A DNA stretch of 64,000 nt from Dermacentor variabilis (taxonomy: Eukaryota > Arthropoda > Arachnida > Ixodida > Ixodidae), in assembly GCF_050947875.1 (NCBI RefSeq), contig NW_027460394.1, positions 1 to 64,000 on the forward strand, in the 5' to 3' direction. This document shows positions 24,401 through 38,419 of the stretch, one piece after another; position 1 is the stretch's first letter; the number at the start of each line of letters is the position of its first letter. The notes under the pieces are model-generated. The model was not told the DNA's origin. It saw only the letters and a program-made list of their open reading frames with translations, and ran no database searches. Made by a program: the position numbers and the translations under genes.

Positions 24401-27400
24401 GCATCGGCATGCTTTTCACGTCGTTTGGTAGAAATCCACGCGCGCGTTCTGCCAAAAGCACCATTTGCATGCATATCGTGTGGTTTTGCAGAAAACTGCG
24501 TCCGCGTCTACCAAAAGATGCATGCGCATGCTTAAAACGCGTTTTGGCACAAATCCATGTGCGGGTGCTAAAAAGAGCAGCATCGGCATGCTTTTCACGT
24601 CGTTTGGTAGAAATCCACGCGCGCGTTCTGCCAAAAGCACCATTTGCATGCCTATCGTGTGGTTTTGCAGAAAACTGCGTCCGCGTCTACCAAAAGATGC
24701 ATGCGCATGCTTAAAACGCGTTTTGGCACAAATCCATGTGCGGGTGCTAAAAAGAGCAGCATCGGCATGCTTTTCACGTCGTTTGGTAGAAATCCACGCG
24801 TGCGTTCTGCCAAAAGCACCATTTGCATGCATATCGTGTGGTTTTGCAGAAAACTGCGTCCGCGTCTACCAAAAGATGCATGCGCATGCTAAAAACGCGT
24901 TTTGGCACAAATCCATGTGCGGGTGCTAAAAAGAGCAGCATCGGCATGCTTTTCACGTCGTTTGGTAGAAATCCACGCGCGCGTTCTGCCAAAAGCACCA
25001 TTCGCATGCCTATCGTGTGGTTTTGCAGAAAACTGCGTCCGCGTCTACCAAAAGATGCATGCGCATGCTTAAAACGCGTTTTGCACAAATCCATGTGCGG
25101 ATGTTAAAAAGAGCAGCATCGGCATGCTTTTCACGTCGTTTGGTAGAAATCCACGCGCGCGTTCTGCCAAAAGCACGATTTGCATGCATATCGTGTGGTT
25201 TTGCAGAAAACTGCGTCCGCGTCTACCAAAAGATGCATGCGCATGCTAAAAACGCGTTTTGGCACAAATCCATGTGCGGATGTTAAAAAGAGCAGCATCG
25301 GCATGCTTTTCACGTCGTTTGGTAGAAATCCACGCGCGCGTTCTGCCAAAAGCAGCATTTGCATGCATATCGTGTGGTTTTGCAGAAAACTGCGTCCGCG
25401 TCTACCAAAAGATGCATGCGCATGCTTAAAACGCGTTTTGGCACAAATCCATGTGCGGGTGCTAAAAAGAGCAGCATCGGCATGCTTTTCACGTCGTTTG
25501 GTAGAAATCCACACGCGCGTTCTGCCAAAAGCACCATTTGGATGCCTATTGTGTGGTTTTGCAGAAAACTGCGTCCGCGTCTACCAAAAGATGCATGCGC
25601 ATGCTTAAAACGCGCTTTGGCACAAATCCATGTGCGGATGTTAAAAAGAGCAGCATCGGCATGCTTTTCACGTCGTTTGGTAGAAATCCACGCGCGCGTT
25701 CTGCCAAAAGCACCATTTGCACGCATATCGTGTGGTTTTGCAGAAAACTACGTCCGCGTCTACCAAAAGATGCATGCGCATGCATAAAACGCGTTTTGGC
25801 ACAAATCCATGTGCGGGTGCTAAAAAGAGCAGCATCGGCATGCTTTTCACGTCGTTTGGTAGAAATCCACGCGCGCGTTCTGCCAAAAGCACGATTTGCA
25901 TGCATATCGTGTGGTTTTGCAGAAAACTGCGTCCGCGTCTACCAAAAGATGCATGCGCATGCTTAAAACGCGTTTTGGCACAAATCCATGTGCGGGTGCT
26001 AAAAAGAGCTGCATCGGCATGCTTTTCACGTCGTTTGGTAGAAATCCACGCGCGCGTTCTGCCAAAAGCACCATTTGCATGCATATCGTGTGGTTTTGCA
26101 GAAAACTGCGTCCGCGTCTACCAAAAGATGCATGCGCATGCTAAAAACGCGTTTTGGCACAAATCCATGTGCGGATGTTAAAAAGAGCAGCATCGGCATG
26201 CTTTTCACGTCGTTTGGTAGAAATCCACGCGCGCGTTCTGCCAAAAGCACCATTTGCATGCATATCGTGTGGTTTTGCAGAAAACTGCGTCCGCGTCTAC
26301 CAAAAGATGCATGCGCATGCTAAAAACGCCTTTTGGCACAAATCCATGTGCGGGTGCTAAAAAGAGCAGCATCGGCATGCTTTTCACGTCGTTTGGTAGA
26401 AATCCACGCGCGCGTTCTGCCAAAAGCACCATTTGCATGCCTATCGTGTGGTTTTGCAGAAAACTGCGTCCGCGTCTACCAAAAGATGCATGCGCATGCT
26501 TAAAACGCGCTTTGGCACAAATCCATGTGCGGATGCTAAAAAGAGCAGCATCGGCATGCTTTTCACGTCGTTTGGTAGAAATCCACGCGCGCGTTCTGCC
26601 AAAAGCACGATTTGCATGCATATCGTGTGGTTTTGCAGAAAACTGCGTCCGCGTCTACCAAGACATGCATGCGCATGCTAAAAACGCGTTTTGGCACAAA
26701 TCCATGTGCGGGTGCTAAAAAGAGCAGCATCGGCATGCTTTTCACGTCGTTTGGTAGAAATCCACGCGCGCGTTCTGCCAAAAGCACGATTTGCATGCAT
26801 ATCGTGTGGTTTTGCAGAAAACTGCGTCCGCGTCTACCAAAAGATGCATGCGCATGCTAAAAACGCGTTTTGGCACAAATCCATGTGCGGATGTTAAAAA
26901 GAGCAGCATCGACATGCTTTTCACGTCGTTTGGTAGAAATCCACGCGCGCGTTCTGCCAAAAGCAGCATTTGCATGCATATCATGTGGTTTTGCAGAAAA
27001 CTGCGTCCGCGTCTACCAAAAGATGCATGCGCATGCTTAAAACGCGTTTTGGCACAAATCCATGTGCGGGTGCTAAAAAGAGCAGCATCGGCATGCTTTT
27101 CACGTCGTTTGGTAGAAATCCACACGCGCGTTCTGCCAAAAGCACCATTTGGATGCCTATTGTGTGGTTTTGCAGAAAACTGCGTCCGCGTCAACCAAAA
27201 GATGCATGCGCATGCTTAAAACGCGCTTTGGCACAAATCCATGTGCGGATGTTAAAAAGAGCAGCATCGGCATGCTTTTCACGTCGTTTGGTAGAAATCC
27301 ACGCGCGCGTTCTGCCAAAAGCACCATTTGCATGCATATCGTGTGGTTTTGCAGAAAACTGCGTCCGCGTCTACCAAAAGATGCATGCGCATGCTTAAAA

Positions 27401-30400
27401 CGCGCTTTGGCACAAATCCATGTGCGGATGTTAAAAGGAGCAGCATCGGTATGCTTTTCACGTTGTTTGGTAGAAATCCACGCGCGCGTTCTGCCAAAAG
27501 CACCATTTGCATGCCTATCGTGTGGTTTTGCAGAAAACTGCGTCCGCGTCTACCAAAAGATGCATGCGCATGCTAAAAACGCGTTTTGGCACAAATCCAT
27601 GTGCGGGTGCTAAAAAGAGCAGCATCGGCATGCTTTTCACGTTGTTTGGTAGAAATCCACGCGCGCGTTCTGCCAAAAGCACCATTTGCATGCCTATCGT
27701 GTGGTTTTGCAGAAAACTGCGTCCGCGTCTACCAAAAGATGCATGCGCATGCTTAAAACGCGCTTTGGCACAAATCCATGTGCGGATGTTAAAAAGAGTA
27801 GCATCGGCATGCTTTTCACGTTGTTTGGTAGAAATCCACGCGCGCGTTCTGCCAAAAGCACCATTTGCATGCCTATCGTGTGGTTTTGCAGAAAACTGCG
27901 TCCGCGTCTACCAAAAGATGCATGCGCATGCTTAAAACGCGCTTTGGCACAAATCCATGTGCGGGTGCTAAAAAGAGCAGCATCGGCATGCTTTTCACGT
28001 CGTTTGGTAGAAATCCACGCGCGCGTTCTGCCAAAAGCACCATTTGCATGCCTATCGTGTGGTTTTGCAGAAAACTGCGTCCGCGTCTACCAAAAGATGC
28101 ATGCGCAAGCTTAAAACGCGTTTTGGCACAAATCCATGTGCGGTTGCTAAAAAGAGCAGCATCGGCATGCTTTTCACGTCGTTTGGTAGAAATCCACGCG
28201 CGCGTTCTGCCAAAAGCACGATTTGCATGCATATCGTGTGGTTTTGCAGAAAACTGCGTCCGCGTCTACCAAAACATGCATGCGCATGCTAAAAACGCGT
28301 TTTGGCACAAATCCATGTGCGGATGTTAAAAAGAGCAGCATCGGCATGCTTTTCACGTCGTTTGGTAGAAATCCACGCGCGCGTTCTGCCAAAAGCACCA
28401 TTTGCATGCATATCGTGTGGTTTTGCAGAAAACTGCGTCCGCGTCTACCAAAAGATGCATGCGCATGCTTAAAACGCGTTTTGGTACAAATCCATGTGCG
28501 GGTGCTAAAAAGAGCAGCATCAGCATGCTTTTCACGTCGTTTGGTAGAAATCCACACGCGCGTTCTGCCAAAAGCACCATTTGCATGCCTATTGTGTGGT
28601 TTTGCAGAAAACTGCGTCCGCGTCTACCAAAAGATGCATGCGCATGCTTAAAACGCGCTTTGGCACAAATCCATGTGCGGATGTTAAAAAGAGCAGCATC
28701 GGCATGCTTTTCACGTCGTTTGGTAGAAATCCACGCGCGCGTTCTGCCAAAAGCACGATTTGCATGCATATCGTGTGGTTTTGCAGAAAACTGCATCCGC
28801 GTCTACCAAGACATGCATGCGCATGCTAAAAACGCGTTTTGGCACAAATCCATGTGCGGGTGCTAAAAAGAGCAGCATCGGCATGCTTTTCACGTCGTTT
28901 GGTAGAAATCCACGCGCGCGTTCTGCCAAAAGCACGATTTGCATGCATATCGTGTGGTTTTGCAGAAAACTGCGTCCGCGTCTACCAAAAGATGCATGCG
29001 CATGCTAAAAACGCGTTTTGGCACAAATCCATGTGCGGATGTTAAAAAGAGCAGCATCGACATGCTTTTCACGTCGTTTGGTAGAAATCGACGCGCGCGT
29101 TCTGCCAAAAGCAGCATTTGCATGCATATCATGTGGTTTTGCAGAAAACTGCGTCCGCGTCTACCAAAAGATGCATGCGCATGCTTAAAACGCGTTTTGG
29201 CACAAATCCATGTGCGGGTGCTAAAAAGAGCAGCATCGGCATGCTTTTCACGTCGTTTGGTAGAAATCCACACGCGCGTTCTGCTAAAAGCACCATTTGG
29301 ATGCCTATTGTGTGGTTTTGCAGAAAACTGCATCCGCGTCTACCAAAAGATGCATGCGCATGCTTAAAACGCGCTTTGGCACAAATCCATGTGCGGATGT
29401 TAAAAAGAGCAGCATCGGCATGCTTTTCACGTCGTTTGGTAGAAATCCACGCGCGCGTTCTGCCAAAAGCACCATTTGCATGCATATCGTGTGGTTTTGC
29501 AGAAAACTGCGTCCGCGTCTACCAAAAGATGCATGCGCATGCTTAAAACGCGCTTTGGCACAAATCCATGTGCGGATGTTAAAAGGAGCAGCATCGGTAT
29601 GCTTTTCACGTTGTTTGGTAGAAATCCACGCACGCGTTCTGCCAAAAGCACCATTTGCATGCCTATCGTGTGGTTTTGCAGAAAACTGCGTCCGCGTCTA
29701 CCAAAAGATGCATGCGCATGCTAAAAACGCGTTTTGGCACAAATCCATGTGCGGGTGCTAAAAAGAGCAGCATCGGCATGCTTTTCACGTTGTTTGGTAG
29801 AAATCCACGCGCGCGTTCTGCCAAAAGCACCATTTGCATGCCTATCGTGTGGTTTTGCAGAAAACTGCGTCCGCGTCTACCAAAAGATGCATGCGCATGC
29901 TTAAAACGCGCTTTGGCACAAATCCATGTGCGGATGTTAAAAAGAGTAGCATCGGCATGCTTTTCACGTTGTTTGGTAGAAATCCACGCGCGCGTTCTGC
30001 CAAAAGCACCATTTGCATGCCTATCGTGTGGTTTTGCAGAAAACTGCGTCCGCGTCTACCAAAAGATGCATGCGCATGCTTAAAACGCGCTTTGGCACAA
30101 ATCCATGTGCGGGTGCTAAAAAGAGCAGCATCGGCATGCTTTTCACGTCGTTTGGTAGAAATCCACGCGCGCGTTCTGCCAAAAGCACCATTTGCATGCC
30201 TATCGTGTGGTTTTGCAGAAAACTGCGTCCGCGTCTACCAAAAGATGCATGCGCAAGCTTAAAACGCGTTTTGGCACAAATCCATGTGCGGGTGCTAAAA
30301 AGAGCAGCATCGGCATGCTTTTCACGTCGTTTGGTAGAAATCCACGCGCGCGTTCTGCCAAAAGCACCATTTGCATGCATATCGTGTGGTTTTGCAGAAA

Positions 30401-33400
30401 ACTGCGTCCGCGTCTACCAAAAGATGCATGCGCATGCTTAAAACGCGCTTTGGCACAAATCCATGTGCGGATGTTAAAAAGAGTAGCATCGGCATGCTTT
30501 TCACGTTTTTTGGTAGAAATCCACGCGCGCGTTCTGCCAAAAGCACCATTTGCATGCCTATCGTGTGGTTTTGCAGAAAACTGCGTCCGCGTCTACCAAA
30601 AGATGCATGCGCATGCTTAAAACGCGCTTTGGCACAAATCCATGTGCGGGTGCTAAAAAGAGCAGCATCGGCATGCTTTTCACGTCGTTTGGTAGAAATC
30701 CACGCGCGCGTTCTGCCAAAAGCACCATTTGCATGCCTATCGTGTGGTTTTGCAGAAAACTGCGTCCGCGTCTACCAAAAGATGCATGCGCAAGCTTAAA
30801 ACGCGTTTTGGCACAAATCCATGTGCGGGTGCTAAAAAGAGCAGCATCGGCATGCTTTTCACGTCGTTTGGTAGAAATCCACGCGCGCGTTCTGCCAAAA
30901 GCACGATTTGCATGCATATCGTGTGGTTTTGCAGAAAACTGCGTCCGCGTCTACCAAAAGATGCATGCGCATGCTAAAAACGCGTTTTGGCACAAATCCA
31001 TGTGCGGATGTTAAAAAGAGCAGCATCGGCATGCTTTTCACGTCGTTTGGTAGAAATCCACGCGCGCGTTCTGCCAAAAGCACCATTTGCATGCATATCG
31101 TGTGGTTTTGCAGAAAACTGCGTCCGCGTCTACCAAAAGATGCATGCGCATGCTTAAAACGCGTTTTGGCACAAATCCATGTGCGGGTGCTAAAAAGAGC
31201 AGCATCGGCATGCTTTTCACGTCGTTTGGTAGAAATCCACACGCGCGTTCTGCCAAAAGCACCATTTGCATGCCTATTGTGTGGTTTTGCAGAAAACTGC
31301 GTCCGCGTCAACCAAAAGATGCATGCGCATGCTTAAAAAGCGCTTTGGCACAAATCCATGTGCGGATGTTAAAAAGAGCAGCATCGGCATGCTTTTCACG
31401 TCGTTTGGTAGAAATCCACGCGCGCGTTCTGCCAAAAGCACCATTTGCATGCATATCGTGTGGTTTTGCAGAAAACTGCGTCCGCGTCTACCAAAAGATG
31501 CATGCGCATGCTTAAAACGCGCTTTGGCACAAATCCATGTGCGGATGTTAAAAAGAGCAGCATCGGCATGCTTTTCACGTTGTTTGGTAGAAATCCACGC
31601 GCGCGTTCTGCCAAAAGCACCATTTGCATGCATATCGTGTGGTTTTGCAGAAAACTGCGTCCGCGTCTACCAAAAGATGCATGCGCATGCTAAAAACGCG
31701 TTTTGGCACAAATCCATGTGCGGGTGCTAAAAAGAGCAGCATCGGCATGCTTTTCACGTCGTTTGGTAGAAATCCACGCGCGCGTTCTGCCAAAAGCACC
31801 ATTTGCATGCCTATCGTGTGGTTTTGCAGAAAAACTGCGTCCGCGTCTACCAAACGATGCATGCGCATGCTTAAAACGCGCTTTGGCACAAATCCATGTG
31901 CGGATGTTAAAAAGAGCAGCATCGGCATGCTTTTCACGTCGTTTGGTAGAAATCCACGCGCGCGTTCTGCCAAAAGCACCATTTGCATGCATATCGTGTG
32001 GTTTTGCAGAAAACTGCGTCCGCGTCTACCAAAAGATGCATGGGCATGCTTAAAACGCGTTTTGGCACAAATCCATGTGCGGGTGCTAAAAAGAGCAGCA
32101 TCGGCATGCTTTTCACGTCGTTTGGTAGAAATCCACGCGCGCGTTCTGCCAAAAGCACCATTTGCATGCCTATCGTGTGGTTTTGCAGAAAACTGCGTCC
32201 GCGTCTACCAAAAGATGCATGCGCATGCTTAAAACGCGCTTTGGCACAAATCCATGTGCGGATGTTAAAAGGAGCAGCATCGGTATGCTTTTCACGTTGT
32301 TTGGTAGAAATCCACGCGCGCGTTCTGCCAAAAGCACCATTTGCATGCCTATCGTGTGGTTTTGCAGAAAACTGCGTCCGCGTCTACCAAAAGATGCATG
32401 CGCATGCTAAAAACGCGTTTTGGCACAAATCCATGTGCGGGTGCTAAAAAGAGCAGCATCGGCATGCTTTTCACGTTGTTTGGTAGAAATCCACGCGCGC
32501 GTTCTGCCAAAAGCACCATTTGCTGCCTATCGTGTGGTTTTGCAGGAAACTGCGTCCGCGTCTACCAAAAGATGCATGCGCATGCTTAAAAACGCGCTTT
32601 GGCACAAATCCATGTGCGGATGCTAAAAAGAGCAGCATCGGCATGCTTTTCACGTCGTTTGGTAGAAATCCACGCGCGCGTTCTGCCAAAAGCACGATTT
32701 GCATGCATATCGTGTGGTTTTGCAGAAAACTGCGTCCGCGTCTACCAAAAGATGCATGCGCATGCTAAAAAACGCGTTTTGGCACAAATCCATGTGCGGA
32801 TGTTAAAAAGAGCAGCATCGGCATGCTTTTCACGTCGTTTGGTAGAAATCCACGCGCGCGTTCTGCCAAAAGCACCATTTGCATGCATATCGTGTGGTTT
32901 TGCAGAAAACTGCGTCCGCGTCTACCAAAAGATGCATGCGCATGCTTAAAACGCGTTTTGGCACAAATCCATGTGCGGGTGCTAAAAAGAGCAGCATCGG
33001 CATGCTTTTCACGTCGTTTGGTAGAAATCCACACGCGCGTTCTGCCAAAAGCACCATTTGCATGCCTATTGTGTGCTTTTGCAGAAAACTGCGTCCGCGT
33101 CTACCAAAAGATGCATGCGCATGCTAAAAACGCGTTTTGGCACAAATCCATGTGCGGATGTTAAAAAGAGCAGCATCGGCATGCTTTTCACGTCGTTGGT
33201 AGAAATCCACGCGCGCGTTCTGCCAAAAGCACCATTTGCATGCATATCGTGTGGTTTTGCAGAAAACTGCGTCCGCGTCTACCAAAAGATGCATGCGCAT
33301 GCTTAAAACGCGTTTTGGCACAAATACATGTGCGGGTGCTAAAAAGAGCAGCATCGGCATGCTTTTCACGTCGTTTGGTAGAAATCCACGCGCGCGTTCT

Positions 33401-34554
33401 GCCAAAAGCACCATTTGCATGCCTATCGTGTGGTTTTGCAGAAAACTGCGTCCGCGTCTACCAAAAGATGCATGCGCATGCTAAAAACGCGTTTTGGCAC
33501 AAATCCATGTGCGGGTGCTAAAAAGAGCAGCATCGGCATGCTTTTCACCTCGTTTGGTAGAAATCCACGCGCGCGTTCTGCCAAAAGCACCATTTGCATG
33601 CCTATCGTGTGGTTTTGCAGAAAACTGCGTCCGCGTCTACCAAAAGATGCATGCGCATGCTTAAAACGCGTTTTGGCACAAATCCATGTGCGGGTGCTAA
33701 AAAGAGCAGCATCGGCATGCTTTTCCCGTCGTTTGGTAGAAATCCACGCGCGCGTTCTGCCAAAAGCACGATTTGCATGCATATCGTGTGGTTTTGCAGA
33801 AAACTGCGTCCGCGTCTACCAAAAGATGCATGCGCATGCTAAAAACGCGTTTTGGCACAAATCCATGTGCGGATGTTAAAAAGAGCAGCATCGGCATGCT
33901 TTTCACGTCGTTTGGTAGAAATCCACGCGCGCGTTCTGCCAAAAGCAGCATTTGCATGCATATCGTGTGGTTTTGAAGAAAACTGCGTCCGCGTCTACCA
34001 AAAGATGCATGCGCATGCTTAAAACGCGTTTTGGCACAAATCCATGTGCGGGTGCTAAAAAGAGCAGCATCGGCATGCTTTTCACGTCGTTTGGTAGAAA
34101 TCCACACGCGCGTTCTGCCAAAAGCACCATTTGGATGCCTATTGTGTGGTTTTGCAGAAAACTGCGTCCGCGTCTACCAAAAGATGCATGCGCATGCTTA
34201 AAACGCGCTTTGGCACAAATCCATGTGCGGATGTTAAAAAGAGCAGCATCGGCATGCTTTTCACGTCGTTTGGTAGAAATCCACGCGCGCGTTCTGCCAA
34301 AAGCACCATTTGCATGCATATCGTGTGGTTTTGCAGAAAACTGCGTCCGCGTCTACCAAAAGATGCATGCGCATGCTTAAAACGCGCTTTGGCACAAATC
34401 CATGTGCGGATGTTAAAAGGAGCAGCATCGGTATGCTTTTCACGTTGTTTGGTAGAAATCCACGCGCGCGTTCTGCCAAAAGCACCATTTGCATGCCTAT
34501 CGTGTGGTTTTGCAGAAAACTGCGTCCGCGTCTACCAAAAGATGCATGCGCATG

Positions 34555-36737
34555 CTAAAAACGCGTTTTGGCACAAATCCATGTGCGGGTGCTAAAAAGA
34601 GCAGCATCGGCATGCTTTTCACGTTGTTTGGTAGAAATCCACGCGCGCGTTCTGCCAAAAGCACCATTTGCTGCCTATCGTGTGGTTTTGCAGGAAACTG
34701 CGTCCGCGTCTACCAAAAGATGCATGCGCATGCTTAAAAACGCGCTTTGGCACAAATCCATGTGCGGATGCTAAAAAGAGCAGCATCGGCATGCTTTTCA
34801 CGTCGATTGGTAGAAATCCACGCGCGCGTTCTGCCAAAAGCACGATTTGCATGCATATCGTGTGGTTTTGCAGAAAACGGCGTCCGCGTCTACCAAAAGA
34901 TGCATGCGCATGCTAAAAACGCGTTTTGGCACAAATCCATGTGCGGATGTTAAAAAGAGCAGCATCGGCATGCTTTTCACGTCGTTTGGTAGAAATCCAC
35001 GCGCGCGTTCTGCCAAAAGCACCATTTGCATGCATATCGTGTGGTTTTGCAGAAAACTGCGTCCGCGTCTACCAAAAGATGCATGCGCATGCTTAAAACG
35101 CGTTTTGGCACAAATCCATGTGCGGGTGCTAAAAAGAGCAGCATCGGCATGCTTTTCACGTCGTTTGGTAGAAATCCACACGCGCGTTCTGCCAAAAGCA
35201 CCATTTGCATGCCTATTGTGTGGTTTTGCAGAAAACTGCGTCCGCGTCTACCAAAAGATGCATGCGCATGCTTAAAACGCGCTTTGGCACAAATCCATGT
35301 GCGGATGTTAAAAAGAGTAGCATCGGCATGCTTTTCACGTTGTTTGGTAGAAATCCACGCGCGCGTTCTGCCAAAAGCACCATTTGCATGCCTATCGTGT
35401 GGTTTTGCAGAAAACTGCGTCCGCGTCTACCAAAAGATGCATGCGCATGCTTAAAACGCGCTTTGGCACAAATCCATGTGCGGGTGCTAAAAAGAGCAGC
35501 ATCGGCATGCTTTTCACGTCGTTTGGTAGAAATCCACGCGCGCGTTCTGCCAAAAGCACCATTTGCATGCATATCGTGTGGCTTTGCAGAAAACTGCGTC
35601 CGCGTCTACCAAAAGATGCATGCGCATGCTAAAAACGCGTTTTGGCACAAATCCATGTGCGGGTGCTAAAAAGAGCAGCATCGGCATGCTTTTCACGTTG
35701 TTTGGTAGAAATCCACGCGCGCGTTCTGCCAAAAGCACCATTTGCTGCCTATCGTGTGGTTTTGCAGGAAACTGCGTCCGCGTCTACCAAAAGATGCATG
35801 CGCATGCTTAAAACGCGCTTTGGCACAAATCCATGTGCGGATGCTAAAAAGAGCAGCATCGGCATGCTTTTCACGTCGATTGGTAGAAATCCACGCGCGC
35901 GTTCTGCCAAAAGCACGATTTGCATGCATATCGTGTGGTTTTGCAGAAAACGGCGTCCGCGTCTACCAAAAGATGCATGCGCATGCTAAAAACGCGTTTT
36001 GGCACAAATCCATGTGCGGATGTTAAAAAGAGCAGCATCGGCATGCTTTTCACGTCGTTTGGTAGAAATCCACGCGCGCGTTCTGCCAAAAGCACCATTT
36101 GCATGCATATCGTGTGGTTTTGCAGAAAACTGCGTCCGCGTCTACCAAAAGATGCATGCGCATGCTTAAAACGCGTTTTGGCACAAATCCATGTGCGGGT
36201 GCTAAAAAGAGCAGCATCGGCATGCTTTTCACGTCGTTTGGTAGAAATCCACACGCGCGTTCTGCCAAAAGCACCATTTGCATGCCTATTGTGTGGTTTT
36301 GCAGAAAACTGCGTCCGCGTCTACCAAAAGATGCATGCGCATGCTTAAAACGCGCTTTGGCACAAATCCATGTGCGGATGTTAAAAAGAGTAGCATCGGC
36401 ATGCTTTTCACGTTGTTTGGTAGAAATCCACGCGCGCGTTCTGCCAAAAGCACCATTTGCATGCCTATCGTGTGGTTTTGCAGAAAACTGCGTCCGCGTC
36501 TACCAAAAGATGCATGCGCATGCTTAAAACGCGCTTTGGCACAAATCCATGTGCGGGTGCTAAAAAGAGCAGCATCGGCATGCTTTTCACGTCGTTTGGT
36601 AGAAATCCACGCGCGCGTTCTGCCAAAAGCACCATTTGCATGCATATCGTGTGGCTTTGCAGAAAACTGCGTCCGCGTCTACCAAAAGATGCATGCGCAT
36701 GCTAAAAACGCGTTTTGGCACAAATCCATGTGCGGAT
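34555..36737 (+). repeat. 6-monomer higher-order repeat, two tandem copies (about 1,073-bp period)
   Basis: About 34555-35664 is repeated at 35629-36737. Private markers confirm the pairing: CGTCGATTGG at 34801 and 35874, AAAACGGCG near 34874 and 35947, and GTGGCTTTGC near 35578 and 36651. The offset is 1,073 for most of the block and 1,074 at its start. The difference is one extra A in CTTAAAAACG near 34736, which the second copy lacks. The first copy also begins with the TTGCTGCC-marked monomer of the dispersed cassette, so this unit is a rearranged piece of a larger pattern. Confidence 0.85.
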
Positions 36738-38419
36738 GTTAAAAAGAGCAGCATCGGCATGCTTTTCACGTCGTTTGGTAGAAATCCACGCGCGCGTTCT
36801 GCCAAAAGCACCATTTGCATGCATATCGTGTGGTTTTGCAGAAAACTGCGTCCGCGTCTACCAAAAGATGCATGCGCATGCTTAAAACGCGTTTTGGCAC
36901 AAATCCATGTGCGGGTGCTAAAAAGAGCAGCATCGGCATGCTTTTCACGTCGTTTGGTAGAAATCCACACGCGCGTTCTGCCAAAAGCACCATTTGCATG
37001 CCTATTGTGTGGTTTTGCAGAAAACTGCGTCCGCGTCTACCAAAAGATGCATGCGCATGCTTAAAACGCGCTTTGGCACAAATCCATGTGCGGATGTTTA
37101 AAAGAGCAGCATCGGCATGCTTTTCACGTCGTTTGGTAGAAATCCACGCGCGCGTTCTGCCAAAAGCACCATTTGCATGCATATCGTGTGGTTTTGCAGA
37201 AAACTGCGTCCGCGTCTACCAAAACATGCATGCGCATGCTTAAAACGCGCTTTGGCACAAATCCATGTGCGGATGTTAAAAAGAGTAGCATCGGCATGCT
37301 TTTCACGTTGTTTGGTAGAAATCCACGCGCGCGTTCTGCCAAAAGCACCATTTGCATGCCTATCGTGTGGTTTTGCAGAAAACTGCGTCCGCGTCTACCA
37401 AAAGATGCATGCGCATGCTTAAAACGCGCTTTGGCACAAATCCATGTGCGGGTGCTAAAAAGAGCAGCATCGGCATGCTTTTCACGTCGTTTGGTAGAAA
37501 TCCACGCGCGCGTTCTGCCAAAAGCACCATTTGCATGCCTATCGTGTGGTTTTGCAGAAAACTGCGTCCGCGTCTACCAAAAGATGCATGCGCATGCTTA
37601 AAACGCGTTTTGGCACAAATCCATGTGCGGATGCTAAAAAGAGCAGCATCGGCATGCTTTTCACGTCGTTTGGTAGAAATTCACGCGCGCGTTCTGCCAA
37701 AAGCACGATTTGCATGCATATCGTGTGGTTTTGCAGAAAACTGCGTCCGCGTCTACCAAAAGATGCATGCGCATGCTAAAAACGCGTTTTGGCACAAATC
37801 CATGTGCGGATGTTAAAAAGAGCAGCATCGGCATGCTTTTCACGTCGTTTGGTAGAAATCCACGCGCGCGTTCTGCCAAAAGCACCATTCGCATGCATAT
37901 CGTGTGGTTTTGCAGAAAACTGCGTCTGCGTCTACCAAAAGATGCATGCGCATGCTTAAAACGCGTTTTGGCACAAATCCATGTGCGGGTGCTAAAAAGA
38001 GCAGCATCGGCATGCTTTTCACGTCGTTTGGTAGAAATCCACACGTGCGTTCTGCCAAAAGCACCATTTGCATGCCTATTGTGTGGTTTTGCAGAAAACT
38101 GCGTCCGCGTCTACCAAAAGATGCATGCGCATGCTTAAAACGCGCTTTGGCACAAATCCATGTGCGGATGTTAAAAAGAGCAGCATCGGCATGCTTTTCA
38201 CGTCGTTTGGTAGAAATCCACGCGCGCGTTCTGCCAAAAGCACCATTTGCATGCATATCGTGTGGTTTTGCAGAAAACTGCGTCCGCGTCTACCAAAAGA
38301 TGCATGCGCATGCTTAAAACGCTTTTTGGCACAAATCCATGTGCGGGTGCTAAAAAGAGCAGCATCGGCATGCTTTTCACGTCGTTTGGTAGAAATCCAC
38401 GCGCGCGTTCTGCCAAACG

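Noticed and set aside
31330..31345. A special AAAAAGCGCTTTGG palindrome site
   Set aside because: It is a single C to A change in one monomer that happens to create AAAGCGCTTT, and it does not recur.
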